A DNA stretch of 41,620 nt from DATLHO01 sp035539855 (GCA_035539855.1 DATLHO010000113.1:1-41620), one strand, 5' to 3'; shown: positions 16,193-26,306, numbered from the stretch's first letter. Numbers and translations are program-made. The notes: generated by a model from the sequence alone, not told the origin.

Positions 16193-17014
16193 TCAGCGTC
16201 CGAGGAACAATCCCTCGACGATGCCGATCTCGACGACGAGATAGAGTCCGAAGCCGACGCTGAGGGTGCCCGCAGTCAGTCGCAGTGCCGTGTCGAAGCT
16301 GCGGAACCGACGCAGCAGCACCGTCATCGGCAGCGCGAAGAGCGAGCTCATCGCCGCCATCCCTGCAACCGATCCGAGGCCGAACAGCGCGATGTACGCC
16401 AGCCCGAGCGCCGGTGTGCGGATCTGCGCGAGCACGAGCAACGTGAGCGCGGCCGATCCGGCGAGGCCATGGAAGGCGCCGACGAGGAACGGCGTGCGTC
16501 GCGGCAGGCGGTGACGCTGACCCTCGTCCGGCGTTTGAATGTGCAGGTGCGTGTGGCTGATCCGGCCGTGCGAATGCGACTCGAGCGAGATCCGCGCGCC
16601 GTGCTCGCGCTTCAGCCGGATGAGCAGGTTCGCGCCGAGCGCCACGATCATGACGCCGACAGCAAGCTCGAGCACGCGGGCGATGCCGCCGGGGATCGGC
16701 GCGCGAACGAAGATCACGGCAAGTCCCACCGCGACCAGCGAGGTCGTATGCCCGAGTCCCCACAGCGCGCCGATGCGCGCGGCGCGGCGCAGATCCGGCC
16801 GCTCGCTGACGAGCGCCGAGACCGCCACCAGATGGTCCGCGTCGAAGGCGTGGCGGATGCCCAGAAGGAAACCGAGACCGATCACCGCGATGGCGCCCTG
16901 CTCGAGCGGAGCCGGACCGCGATGGTCGTCGGCAAGCAGCACGAGCGGTGTTGCAGCGAGCGCGGCCAGGAGTGCGAGCGCGAAGACGATCCGAAGGCGG
17001 GGTGAGAGTCGCAT
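16193..17014 (-). CDS. NicO/UreH-type nickel-cobalt transporter family protein
   Basis: 273 residues with about six hydrophobic helices. Helix 2 carries GIRHAFDADHLVAVS, the HAxDADH metal-binding signature of NiCoT/NicO permeases. A cytoplasmic or periplasmic loop near residues 145-168 is rich in His (SHSHGRISHTHLHIQ), likely a metal-binding buffer. It would move Ni2+ or Co2+ across the inner membrane, import or export being undecided. The N-terminus (RLRIVFALALLAALAATPLVLL) is the first helix. No urease, hydrogenase or cobalamin genes are nearby, so the metal need is not explained. Divergent from the MFS gene across 106 nt. Confidence 0.85.
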   Translation of the reverse strand: MRLSPRLRIVFALALLAALAATPLVLLADDHRGPAPLEQGAIAVIGLGFLLGIRHAFDADHLVAVSALVSERPDLRRAARIGALWGLGHTTSLVAVGLAVIFVRAPIPGGIARVLELAVGVMIVALGANLLIRLKREHGARISLESHSHGRISHTHLHIQTPDEGQRHRLPRRTPFLVGAFHGLAGSAALTLLVLAQIRTPALGLAYIALFGLGSVAGMAAMSSLFALPMTVLLRRFRSFDTALRLTAGTLSVGFGLYLVVEIGIVEGLFLGR

Positions 17015-17120
17015 GGCGTGCAGCGCGGCGAGTCGTTGTCGGGGGCCAGCCGTCGGTCCGAACGTGCCGGCCGACGGGACAATCTAGCATTCCGGCGCAT
17101 CCCCGAGGCCGCCTGCGCGT

Positions 17121-18437
17121 GTGCTCAATCGCTACATTCTTCAACAGTCCGTGACTTCCCGAGACGACGTGACCGACCAGCAGCCGATGCCGCCCGAGAG
17201 CTCCGCCGGGGCATCCGCGCCCAACGCCGTCATCAGACGCTTCCCCGCGCTGGGCTATCGCGACTTCCGACTGCTGTGGCTCGGTCAGATCGTCTCGATC
17301 TCGGGATCGCAGATGCAGAACGTCGCGATCGGCTGGGAGATCTACGAGCGCACCGGTAGCGCCGTGATGCTCGGCCTGGTCGGCCTTGCGCGCGTCGTTC
17401 CGATCATCGTCTTCTCGCTGCTCGGCGGCGTCGTCGCCGACAGCTACAATCGCCGGCGCATCATGATGTTGTCCCAGAGCGTCGCGATGCTCTCGGCGAT
17501 CGCCCTCGGGACGCTCTCGGCGCTCGATCTCAGCTCGGCGGCCGCGATCCTCTCGCTGACGGCCGTGACCGCTGCGAGCGCGGCGTTCGACAACCCGGCG
17601 CGACAGTCGCTCGTGCCCAACCTTGTCGCGCCCGAGCATCTGACCAACGCCGTGTCGTTGAACATGATGCTCTTCCACACGGCGATGATCGCGGGTCCGG
17701 CGCTCGCCGGCGTGCTCATCGCGACGGTCGACGTCAGCATCGTCTACTGGATCAACGCCGCGACGTTCCTGGCGGTGATCGCCGCTCTGGCGGCGATGCG
17801 CATCCGCGAGCGCCCGTCACCCGGTCGCTCGCACGTCACGCGCGGCGCGTTCCTCGAAGGCCTTCGCTTCGTGCGATCGAACCGGACCATCTGGGCGACG
17901 ATGCTCCTCGATTTCTTCGCGACGTTCTTCGCCTCGGCCACGGCGCTGATTCCGGTGTTCGCGAAGGAGGTGCTCGGTGTGGGAGCGGGAGGGATGGGAT
18001 TGCTCTACTCGGCCGAAGCGGTCGGATCGCTCATCGCCGGCGCGGTGATGTCAACGCTGCCCGATCCGCGGCGCAAGGGGACGCTGCTGCTCGGCTCGGT
18101 GATGCTCTACGGCGCCGCGACCGCGCTGTACGGCCTGTCGACGAACTACGTGCTGTCGCTCGGTCTGCTCGCGCTCGTCGGCGCGGGCGATTCGGTCAGC
18201 ACCGTCCTGCGCTCGACCATCCGGCAGAAGGCGACGCCGGACTACATTCGCGGACGCATGACGTCGGTGAACATGCTGTTCTTCATGGGCGGTCCGCAAC
18301 TGGGCAATCTGGAGGCGGGAATCGTGGCGGGTCTGATCGGAGCGCCGCTGGCGGTCGTCACCGGCGGCGTTGCGACCGTCGTCGTGGTCGCGCTCATGGC
18401 GTGGATCTATCCGACGCTGCGCCGCTTCGAGGCATGA
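17121..18437 (+). CDS. MFS transporter, EntS-like exporter
   Basis: 438 residues from a GTG; GTG 17169 and ATG 17187 are also possible and the first 35 residues are not membrane-like. Twelve hydrophobic segments are readable from ALGYRDFRLLWLGQ onward. GGVVADSYNRRRIMM is the MFS motif A loop between helices 2 and 3. The segment ASAAFDNPARQSLVPNLV is characteristic of the EntS/MFS_3 group of drug and siderophore exporters. It should be a proton-driven exporter in the inner membrane; the substrate is unknown. It converges with the NifU-like gene, with 19 nt between the stops. Confidence 0.9.
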   Translation: MLNRYILQQSVTSRDDVTDQQPMPPESSAGASAPNAVIRRFPALGYRDFRLLWLGQIVSISGSQMQNVAIGWEIYERTGSAVMLGLVGLARVVPIIVFSLLGGVVADSYNRRRIMMLSQSVAMLSAIALGTLSALDLSSAAAILSLTAVTAASAAFDNPARQSLVPNLVAPEHLTNAVSLNMMLFHTAMIAGPALAGVLIATVDVSIVYWINAATFLAVIAALAAMRIRERPSPGRSHVTRGAFLEGLRFVRSNRTIWATMLLDFFATFFASATALIPVFAKEVLGVGAGGMGLLYSAEAVGSLIAGAVMSTLPDPRRKGTLLLGSVMLYGAATALYGLSTNYVLSLGLLALVGAGDSVSTVLRSTIRQKATPDYIRGRMTSVNMLFFMGGPQLGNLEAGIVAGLIGAPLAVVTGGVATVVVVALMAWIYPTLRRFEA

Positions 18438-18456
18438 CCGGCGGCCGGCACCGTGA

Positions 18457-18756
18457 TCAGTAGCGAAGCACCGTCGTGCCGACGGGCTCGCCGTCGGTCA
18501 TCGAAGTCGAGCCCTCCATCTCCACCGAGATCACCTCGGGCAGGCGACGGCGGATCTGGCGCTCGACGCCGCCCTTGAGCGTCAGCGACGACGACGGACA
18601 GGTGTTGCACGCACCGGAGAGCCGGACGTAGACGACGTTGTGCTCGTAGCGGGTGAACTCGATCGAGCCGCCGTCCATCTCGATGTACGGTCGGACGTGC
18701 TCGTCGATGATCGCGGAGATCTGCTGCTCGATCGTCGTACCGCTCGGCTCGCTCAT
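18457..18756 (-). CDS. NifU-like (Nfu) iron-sulfur scaffold protein
   Basis: 99 residues, a stand-alone NifU C-terminal domain. DEHVRPYIEMDGGSIEF and VRLSGACNTCPSSSLTLK carry the conserved CxxC that binds a [4Fe-4S] cluster across a dimer. It delivers clusters to apo-proteins in the cytoplasm. A C-terminal extension (about 80-99) is variable. The neighbouring complex I subunit and other Fe-S clients are not in the same operon. The divergent gap 18757-18997 shows only a possible -7-like box and no other gene. Confidence 0.93.
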   Translation of the reverse strand: MSEPSGTTIEQQISAIIDEHVRPYIEMDGGSIEFTRYEHNVVYVRLSGACNTCPSSSLTLKGGVERQIRRRLPEVISVEMEGSTSMTDGEPVGTTVLRY

Positions 18757-18997
18757 AGGTGCTGTTCGAATGGAGAGTTCGTGAACGTCGGGGTCGGTCG
18801 GGAAGGGCGCGGGCGCCCCGTCGTCTAGACGTTCACCGTTGGACTGTCATGTATCGCGTGGGGGATCCGTGTAGGTGAGGCCCCGCTGGCGACGACCCAA
18901 GATACGAGCCCGATATCGTTCCGCCGTCGACGATCGCTCGTGGCGGGGACCACAACGTCATTCCATGGACCGCCCTTCGCGGTCCCGCACTACGACC

Positions 18998-19459
18998 ATG
19001 GAACTCAACACCGAGCTCATCATCGGCGCGCCACCGGAGGTCGTCTGGGCGATCCTCATCGACTTCGAGCGATATCCGGAGTGGAATCCGTTCATCGTCG
19101 AGATCGTCGGGAAGCCCGAGGTCGATCAGAAACTGAAGGTGCGGCTCGTTCCGCCGGGAACCGCGGGAATCACCATGCGCCCGGTCGTTCGCGCGTTCAG
19201 CCCGCCACGCGAGCTGCGCTGGCGGGGCATGCTTGCGATGCCCGGGATCTTCACCGGCGAGCACCGCTTCGTCGTCGAGCCGCACGAGAGCGGGTCCAGG
19301 TTCGTGCAATCGGAGGTTTTCACGGGAATCCTCGTTCCGTTCTTCCGACGCAGCCTCGAGACGACCACCCGCCGGGGCTTCGAGGAGATGAACCACGCGC
19401 TGCGCGAGCGCGCCGAGGCGCTCGCCGGCGACGAAGCCGCGCCCGACCTCGAGTTGTAG
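18998..19459 (+). CDS. SRPBCC (START/Bet v1-like) protein
   Basis: 153 residues from the ATG at 18998 (MELNTELIIGAPPEVVWAIL); an in-frame start at 18875 would add 41 Arg-rich residues unlike the family. The pattern hydrophobic N-strand, APPEVVWAILIDFERYPEWNPF, central beta strands and a long C-terminal helix (RGFEEMNHALRERAEAL) is that of polyketide-cyclase/SRPBCC proteins, which form a helix-grip cavity for hydrophobic ligands. The ligand and role are unknown. It is followed after 107 nt by a lipoprotein gene with its own promoter candidate. Confidence 0.85.
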   Translation: MELNTELIIGAPPEVVWAILIDFERYPEWNPFIVEIVGKPEVDQKLKVRLVPPGTAGITMRPVVRAFSPPRELRWRGMLAMPGIFTGEHRFVVEPHESGSRFVQSEVFTGILVPFFRRSLETTTRRGFEEMNHALRERAEALAGDEAAPDLEL

Positions 19460-19496
19460 GGCCCGTTCGACCGGCCGGCGTCGGGGACCTTTCGGG

Positions 19497-19527
19497 TTGC
19501 GCGTTCGGCTCGACGGATGTATGTTCG
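19497..19527 (+). promoter_or_regulatory. candidate Bacteroidota-type promoter for the small lipoprotein gene
   Basis: TTG (19497-19499), 20-bp spacer, TATGTTCG (19520-19527). The same pair with identical spacing and the same -7 octamer occurs before the HU-like gene. The start codon is 39 nt downstream, preceded by CGGAG. Confidence 0.5.
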
Positions 19528-19566
19528 GCTTCCCCCAAGGGACCTACACACAATCCGGAGCACGCA

Positions 19567-20004
19567 ATGAAGGGCACCATTGCCGCTCCCATGTTCCTGC
19601 TCGCCATCTCCTGCGTCGCTCAGACTCAGACGGAGACCCCGCCGGCTCAGTCGTATCTCGAGACCGCGATGAAGTGGCCGACCTATTTCGGAGTGAGCTC
19701 CTCGGAGCTCGCCGACGTCTGGTCGAGGGCACGTGCATGGGCTGAAGACTATGGTGGCGGATCACTCATCGTCGACACCGACGACGAGATCGTCACCATT
19801 CGATCGCCGAATCGGAGCCACGGGGCACTGACGTTGAGGATCACGCGCACGGAGACCTTCGGAGGGTCTCGAATCACCGTCGTGGTCATTCCGCACCGCA
19901 CCAGGGTCGCAGAGGAAGCCGACGAGGCCGAGCGCATTGCGCACCTCGTAGCGTACCATCTGGCATCCGGTCGGTCGATTCCCGAGCAGCTCGTCAGCCG
20001 CTAG
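19567..20004 (+). CDS. small putative lipoprotein of unknown function
   Basis: 145 residues. The N-terminus MKGTIAAPMFLLAISC reads as a signal peptide with a plausible lipobox (LAISC), Cys16 being the lipidation site. The mature part (SSSELADVWSRARAWAEDY, then short beta-type stretches around DDEIVTIRSPN and SRITVVVIPHRTR) belongs to no family I know. The ATG at 19567 is preceded by CGGAG at a reasonable distance and by a promoter candidate. A 13-bp hairpin after the stop closes the unit. It is likely envelope-located; no functional inference beyond that is justified. Confidence 0.75.
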   Translation: MKGTIAAPMFLLAISCVAQTQTETPPAQSYLETAMKWPTYFGVSSSELADVWSRARAWAEDYGGGSLIVDTDDEIVTIRSPNRSHGALTLRITRTETFGGSRITVVVIPHRTRVAEEADEAERIAHLVAYHLASGRSIPEQLVSR

Positions 20005-20036
20005 CGCGGCTCTGACGCGTCATTGAGAGGAACCAG

Positions 20037-20066
20037 CCGGAGCCACCGCAAGGGCGGTGGCTCCGG
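20037..20066. terminator. hairpin terminator before comEC
   Basis: A 13-bp perfect stem CCGGAGCCACCGC (20037-20049) with GCGGTGGCTCCGG (20054-20066), loop AAGG. It is followed by TCCTCGCTTCC, poor in T, so efficiency is uncertain. It lies 32 nt after the lipoprotein stop and 60 nt before the comEC start. Confidence 0.7.
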
Positions 20067-20125
20067 TCCTCGCTTCCGTTCGACGGCGGCCGGACCGATC
20101 GGCACCCGCAACGGCACCACCATCG

Positions 20126-22165
20126 ATGAACGACTTCACCTGGCGCGCCCATCCGGCGCTGCGACTTGCGCTTGCGTTCGTCGCGGGGATTCTCACGACC
20201 GAGGCGATGCGGTCGAATGCAGTCGAGCGTGTGCTCGCGTTGGCGGAGAATGCAATGCCAGCGCTCGCGGTGCCCGCGCCCGCGATATCTGCGCTCGTCG
20301 TGCTCGCCGCCGCCGCAACGTGGCTTGCCACGGTGCTGTGGCGCGCGCGCTCGCGCTCTGCTTCGACGCCGTGCACAGAAGGCGCGCTCGCGCTCCTCGT
20401 CGTCGTCGTCGCCTCGGGCGCGCTGTGCGCATCGGTGCGCCCGGCCGACGGCCCGGCGCCTGCCGGACTCTCGATCGCGCGTGCCGAGTGCATCGGGACG
20501 ATCGACGGAGACCCACGCATGCGTCGCGGCACGATCGAGCTCGTCGTCGCCTGCGACTCGATCATCCTGCGCAACGACGTTGCCCGCGTCGGCGCCCGGG
20601 TGCTCGTCGCGATCGACGACAGCACGCCGGGATTTGCCTCCGCACTGCGCGACGGCGATCGACTGTCGGTCCGCGGAACGCTGCGCGCGCCGCGGGCGCC
20701 GATCATGCCGATGCTGTTCGATGAGCGATCGTACCTGCGCACGCGCTCGGTGTCGATGGTCCTCGATGTCGACGACGCCTCGCAGGCGCATCGAGTCGCA
20801 ACCGGCGCGGCGCTCTCACTCGCTCGCGTCGTCGCCTGGGTCCGCCGGCGCATGGGCGACTACGCGCGCGATCACGTGCGTGGGCGCGAAGCCGAGGTGG
20901 TCGAGGCGCTTCTGAGCGGAGACCGCGACGGCATCGACCGTGCGACGCGCGACGCCTTCGCCGCGACGGGCACGCTGCACGTACTGGCGGTCAGCGGCAT
21001 GCACGTCGCCGTCATCGCGCTCGGATTGTCGGTCGTGACGTCGTGGCTGCCGAGTCGCCGCTGGCAGTTCGTGGTCTTCGCGGTGGTACTCGGTGCGTAC
21101 ACGCTCGTCACCGGCGCCGGACCATCGATCGTCCGCGCCTGGTGCATGGCGGTCTGCTTCATGCTGGCGAGGCTGTCGGGCCGACGCGCGCGCGGACTCA
21201 ACGTGCTCGGCGTCGCCGCGTTGATCCTGCTCCTGATGCATCCGGATGATCTCTTCGACATCGGGTTCCAGCTCTCGTTCGCCGCGGTCGCCGGCATCAT
21301 CCTGTTCAATCGCCGCCTCGTCGCGGCATGCCTCGATCGGTGGCCGTCGTTGCGCGATCGTCCGTGGGCCGAGTGGCCGCTGCGGTCGCTCGTGGTGACG
21401 CTCGCGGCGCAGGCGCTCTCGATGCCGCTCCTTCTGATGCACTTCGGATCGACTCCCGCGCTCGGACTGCTGCTGAACCTGCCTGTCGTGCCGTTGACGT
21501 CGCTCGCCATGAGCGCCGCCGCGGTCGGCCTTCTCATGTCGGCGATGCCGCCGCTCGCCGCGTCACTGGGAGCGACCGCCTACGTCGCGACGAGTCTCGC
21601 GATCGCCCTGGTCGAGTGGGGCGCGACGCTGCCGTACGCATCGCTCGTCCTCACACCACTGCCTGCGCCGCTGGCCATCGGCGCGATCGGCGGACTGGTA
21701 TGGGCGTCGCTCGCCGAGCGCGTGCGCGCGATCGCGCTGCGCACCGTGCTCGTGGCGATCGCGATCGCAGCGGGCGCGATCGTCGCGACATGGCTCGATC
21801 CGCTGGCGCAGCGCGGCCGGCTCCGCGCGTATCTTGTCCCCTCGAGCGGCGGCGTCATCGTCGCCGCGATCGAGGGGCGCACGCTCGTCGCCGTCGCCGC
21901 ATCGGACTCGCCGGCGACGCGCAGGCGCCTCGAGGCGCTCTCGCGCATTGCCGGCACCGACAGCACGCGTATCGTCGCGGCGGATTCTCTCGACGCGCTT
22001 CGATTCCCGGCGCGCGTGCCGATCGTGATCGATCGATCGCGGGCGCCGGCCCGCGAGGCGCACCTCGACGGCGCAGCCGTGCTCGTCGCGGGGATGCGCG
22101 CCCGGTACGCGCGGATGCAGGTCTTCGAGTTCAACGGTCGCTGGTATCCCATCACATGGCACTGA
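20126..22165 (+). CDS. comEC: ComEC/Rec2-type DNA uptake channel, no beta-lactamase domain
   Basis: 679 residues from ATG 20126. An N-terminal membrane pair and OB-like periplasmic region (about 1-225, DUF4131-like; RDGDRLSVRGTLRAP) precede the Competence permease domain (about 260-560) with TRDAFAATGTLHVLAVSGMH, GAGPSIVRAWCMAVCFML and DIGFQLSFAAVAGIILF. ComEC forms the inner-membrane channel for single-stranded DNA in transformation. After the last helix only about 110 residues remain and no HxHxDH metal site is visible, so the C-terminal metallo-beta-lactamase nuclease domain found in many homologues is absent. No other com gene is here. The end overlaps pgeF by 10 nt. Confidence 0.9.
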   Translation: MNDFTWRAHPALRLALAFVAGILTTEAMRSNAVERVLALAENAMPALAVPAPAISALVVLAAAATWLATVLWRARSRSASTPCTEGALALLVVVVASGALCASVRPADGPAPAGLSIARAECIGTIDGDPRMRRGTIELVVACDSIILRNDVARVGARVLVAIDDSTPGFASALRDGDRLSVRGTLRAPRAPIMPMLFDERSYLRTRSVSMVLDVDDASQAHRVATGAALSLARVVAWVRRRMGDYARDHVRGREAEVVEALLSGDRDGIDRATRDAFAATGTLHVLAVSGMHVAVIALGLSVVTSWLPSRRWQFVVFAVVLGAYTLVTGAGPSIVRAWCMAVCFMLARLSGRRARGLNVLGVAALILLLMHPDDLFDIGFQLSFAAVAGIILFNRRLVAACLDRWPSLRDRPWAEWPLRSLVVTLAAQALSMPLLLMHFGSTPALGLLLNLPVVPLTSLAMSAAAVGLLMSAMPPLAASLGATAYVATSLAIALVEWGATLPYASLVLTPLPAPLAIGAIGGLVWASLAERVRAIALRTVLVAIAIAAGAIVATWLDPLAQRGRLRAYLVPSSGGVIVAAIEGRTLVAVAASDSPATRRRLEALSRIAGTDSTRIVAADSLDALRFPARVPIVIDRSRAPAREAHLDGAAVLVAGMRARYARMQVFEFNGRWYPITWH

Positions 22166-22920
22166 TCTACGAGCCACGAGTCTTCGCGAGCGTGGAGGGC
22201 GTACGCGCGGCGATGACCCTGCGCGGCACGACGCGGCCTCCGTTCGGCTTCAACATGTCGCTCTCGGTCGGCGACGACGAGACGTCGGTTCACGCCAACC
22301 GAGCGCGACTCGCGCGCCGGCTCGGCTTCGCGCCCGAGAGCCTTGCGACACAGCGCCAGGTGCACGGCGACGTCATCGCCGATGTCAGCGACGGGTACGC
22401 TGCGTGCGAGAGCGACGCGCTGATGACCGATCGCGAGGGATGGCTTCTCGCGGTGAGCGTCGCCGACTGCGCGCCCGTGCTCCTGTACGATCCCGAGCGC
22501 CGCGTCATCGCTGCGGTGCACTCGGGCTGGCGCGGCACCGTCCTCGATATCACCGGCGCGACCGTTCGCCGCATGCGAGAGCGCTTCGGAAGCGATCCGT
22601 CGAGCCTCCGTGCCTACGTCGGCGCTTCGGCGTCGCAGTGCTGCTACGAGGTGGGTGAGGAGGTCGCCGAGGCGTTCGGCGAGCGCTACGGTCGGAGCAT
22701 CGGCGGAGGCAAGTTCCTGCTCGACAACAAGGGTCGTGTCTTCGATCAGCTGCTCGAAAGTGGCGTGCAGACTGGGCTCGTCGAGCTCGATCCGCGCTGC
22801 ACGATCTGCTCTCGGCAGTACCACAGCTACCGCCGCGATGGCGCCCAAAGCGGTCGCATGCTGGCTGTAATAGGCATGAATACTGGCCTCGCGGGCACTC
22901 ATTCTCTGAAAGGCGCATGA
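22156..22920 (+). CDS. pgeF: peptidoglycan editing factor PgeF (YfiH/laccase-domain family)
   Basis: 254 residues, standard length. Motifs: RQVHGDVIADV, SVADCAPVLLYDPERRVIAA, VHSGWRGTVLDI, and ASASQCCYEVGEEV. The zinc/copper-binding His-Cys-His set is intact. Family members were named polyphenol oxidases; bacterial ones are linked to purine nucleoside chemistry and to preventing mis-incorporation of serine in peptidoglycan. The start (MALIYEPRVF) lies inside the last codons of comEC, so translation is coupled. The next gene, HU, has its own promoter candidate. Confidence 0.93.
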   Translation: MALIYEPRVFASVEGVRAAMTLRGTTRPPFGFNMSLSVGDDETSVHANRARLARRLGFAPESLATQRQVHGDVIADVSDGYAACESDALMTDREGWLLAVSVADCAPVLLYDPERRVIAAVHSGWRGTVLDITGATVRRMRERFGSDPSSLRAYVGASASQCCYEVGEEVAEAFGERYGRSIGGGKFLLDNKGRVFDQLLESGVQTGLVELDPRCTICSRQYHSYRRDGAQSGRMLAVIGMNTGLAGTHSLKGA

Positions 22921-22946
22921 AATCTAGCTTTCAGGGCCTCCACCTA

Positions 22947-22977
22947 TTGCATTGTCGACAAGTGCGTGGTATGTTCG
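22947..22977 (+). promoter_or_regulatory. candidate Bacteroidota-type promoter for the HU-like gene
   Basis: TTG (22947-22949), 20-bp spacer, TATGTTCG (22970-22977). The -7 octamer and spacing are the same as for the lipoprotein gene at 19567. The leader before the GTG start would be about 40 nt and contains a strong Shine-Dalgarno. Confidence 0.5.
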
Positions 22978-23006
22978 CCCGTCGTTTTCACCAAGTCCAT
23001 TGAACT

Positions 23007-23012
23007 GGGAGG
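23007..23012 (+). promoter_or_regulatory. Shine-Dalgarno deciding the GTG start of the HU-like gene
   Basis: GGGAGG lies 8 nt before GTG 23021. It supports that start over the longer in-frame TTG at 22952, which would lie inside the promoter. Clear Shine-Dalgarno sites are rare in this window. Confidence 0.7.
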
Positions 23013-23020
23013 TTACGCAC

Positions 23021-23395
23021 GTGAACAAAGGCGAATTGATCGAAGCTCTTGCATCGGCAACCGAGATGAGCCGCGCCGAGGCCGGCCGCGCGCTCGAGGC
23101 CATGATCGAGACGATTCAGAACGAGCTCGTCGGTGGTGGTCAGGTTGCCCTCGTGGGCTTCGGCACCTTCGGCACGTCGAAGCGCAATGCTCGTGTCGGG
23201 AAGAACCCGCGCACGGGTGAGTCCATCAAGATCGCGGCCCGCACGGTTCCGAAGTTCACGCCGGGCAAGGGTCTGAAGGACGCTGTTGCCGGCGGAAAGA
23301 AGGGCGGTGCGAAGGCAGCGGCCAAGGGCGGCGCCAAGAGCGCGGCAAAGGGCGCGGCGAAGGGTGGTGCCAAGGGCGGCGCGAAGAAGCGCTGA
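23021..23395 (+). CDS. HU/IHF-family DNA-binding protein with basic Lys/Ala tail
   Basis: 124 residues from GTG 23021. Residues 1-90 form a normal HU fold: NKGELIEALASATEMSRAEA, the VALVGFGTF strand, and the DNA-contacting arm with RVGKNPRTGESIKI. Residues 91-124 are a low-complexity tail of repeated AAK/GGAK units ending in KKR. HU dimers bend and compact DNA; tails of this kind resemble histone H1 and the long HU proteins of actinobacteria and may add non-specific DNA binding. The core is complete, so the gene should be active. It is followed by a very strong terminator and a tandem repeat. Confidence 0.93.
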   Translation: MNKGELIEALASATEMSRAEAGRALEAMIETIQNELVGGGQVALVGFGTFGTSKRNARVGKNPRTGESIKIAARTVPKFTPGKGLKDAVAGGKKGGAKAAAKGGAKSAAKGAAKGGAKGGAKKR

Positions 23396-23419
23396 TCATC
23401 GGATCGACTTGTGGTAGTC

Positions 23420-23452
23420 AGCGGGCCGGCACTCCTGGAGTGCCGGCCCGCT
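23420..23452. terminator. strong terminator after the HU-like gene
   Basis: AGCGGGCCGGCACTCC (23420-23435) and GGAGTGCCGGCCCGCT (23437-23452) are perfect reverse complements of 16 bp around a single T; the practical loop is CCTGG or larger. GTGTGTTT follows. Highly stable. Confidence 0.88.
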
Positions 23453-23560
23453 GTGTGTTTGGAAGCTTCGTTGTGCTGGCCCGCCGTGTCTTCGCGAGCT
23501 TCGTAGTACTGGCCCGCTGTGTGTTCGCGAGCTTCGTGGTGCTGGCCCGCTGTGTATCCG
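23440..23560 (+). repeat. 33-bp tandem repeat built on the terminator arm
   Basis: Three full units (23440-23472, 23473-23505, 23506-23538) and a partial fourth (from 23539). Each begins GTGCTGGCCCGCTGTGT or a close variant and ends with GAAGCTTCGT or GAGCTTCGT. The first unit includes the right arm of the HU terminator, so the array looks like duplication of that arm with its downstream flank. Units differ at a few positions. The period is a multiple of three but no gene is convincing here. The rest of the gap to 23613 holds nothing else. Confidence 0.85.
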
Positions 23561-23613
23561 GGATCGGCGTCTTGCCGACCCTCTGAGTCTCCGGCCGAGC
23601 GTCTCACGTGACG

Positions 23614-24314
23614 TCAGCTTCCGAACGTCGAAGTCATGCCGAGCGACACCTCATACCATGTCGTGCCGCTGGCCGGGTTGTAGCCGAGTCGTCCGCGCAG
23701 TCCGTAGTTGTGCATCGGGAACAGCGGGACGAAGCGGATGCCCAGAGGATTGACGAAGCCGGCGGTCGCCTCGACGAAGGGAGAGTACGTGTGCGCGTCG
23801 CTTGCGATACCCGCGCCAACGGCGGCGCCAACGGCCATGAGATCCTGAGGATGGATCGACGCGATCCAGATGTCCTTCGCAACTGCGGCATGGACGATCA
23901 GGGCGCGCTCGCGACCGAAGTAGTAGCCGACGTCGAGCTGCACCCGGAAGTCGGGATAATAGATCTCGCGCGCCGAGTCGCCGCCGAAGCCGACCCCGGT
24001 GCCGGCGGTGATCCCGAGCGACTCGCGGCCGTCCTCGACGAGCAGGTTGACCATGGGGGGGAGGATCGTCGTCGCGCCCACGGTCATCGCGACCGGCAGC
24101 GCGAGCGCCGTGAACGCCGCTAGCGCGAGACGCTCGCCGACGGTCGCCCGCGCATAGCGCGGCCGCGTCACCTCGAGCGTGTCGTACCAGGCTCGCACCG
24201 TATCCGGAGGCGCCTCCGGCTGGGCGTGCGCCGACGACGGCGTGAGCAATGACGCCAGCAGAAACAGTGCGGGCGCGAAAATCACGCGCGCCGCGCGGCA
24301 TGTGGTGAGCTGCA

Positions 24315-24315
<1 letters not shown>
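23614..24315 (-). CDS. putative outer-membrane or exported protein
   Basis: 233 residues from a GTG at 24315 that overlaps the acs stop (TAGTG), so translation is coupled to acs. Signal peptide about 1-32 (ARVIFAPALFLLASLL, ending SSAHAQ). A second hydrophobic stretch follows (LALAAFTALALPVAMTVGA). The C-terminal half alternates polar and aromatic residues (FRVQLDVGYYFGRERALIV, WYEVSLGMTSTFGS) and ends with a Phe-containing strand, as in small beta-barrels. I do not recognise the family. Envelope location is likely; function is unknown. Confidence 0.75.

Positions 24316-26306
<1,991 letters not shown>

Noticed and set aside
23440..23560. Could the 33-bp repeat be a CRISPR array?
   Set aside because: Units are directly adjacent without spacers, are imperfect, and no cas gene is present.
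23140..23607. Minus-strand frame with 11-residue repeats (TAGQHHEAREH type) through the 33-bp array and HU gene
   Set aside because: The repeats reflect the DNA array, whose period is a multiple of three; the rest is antisense to HU and includes the terminator palindrome. No start signal supports translation.
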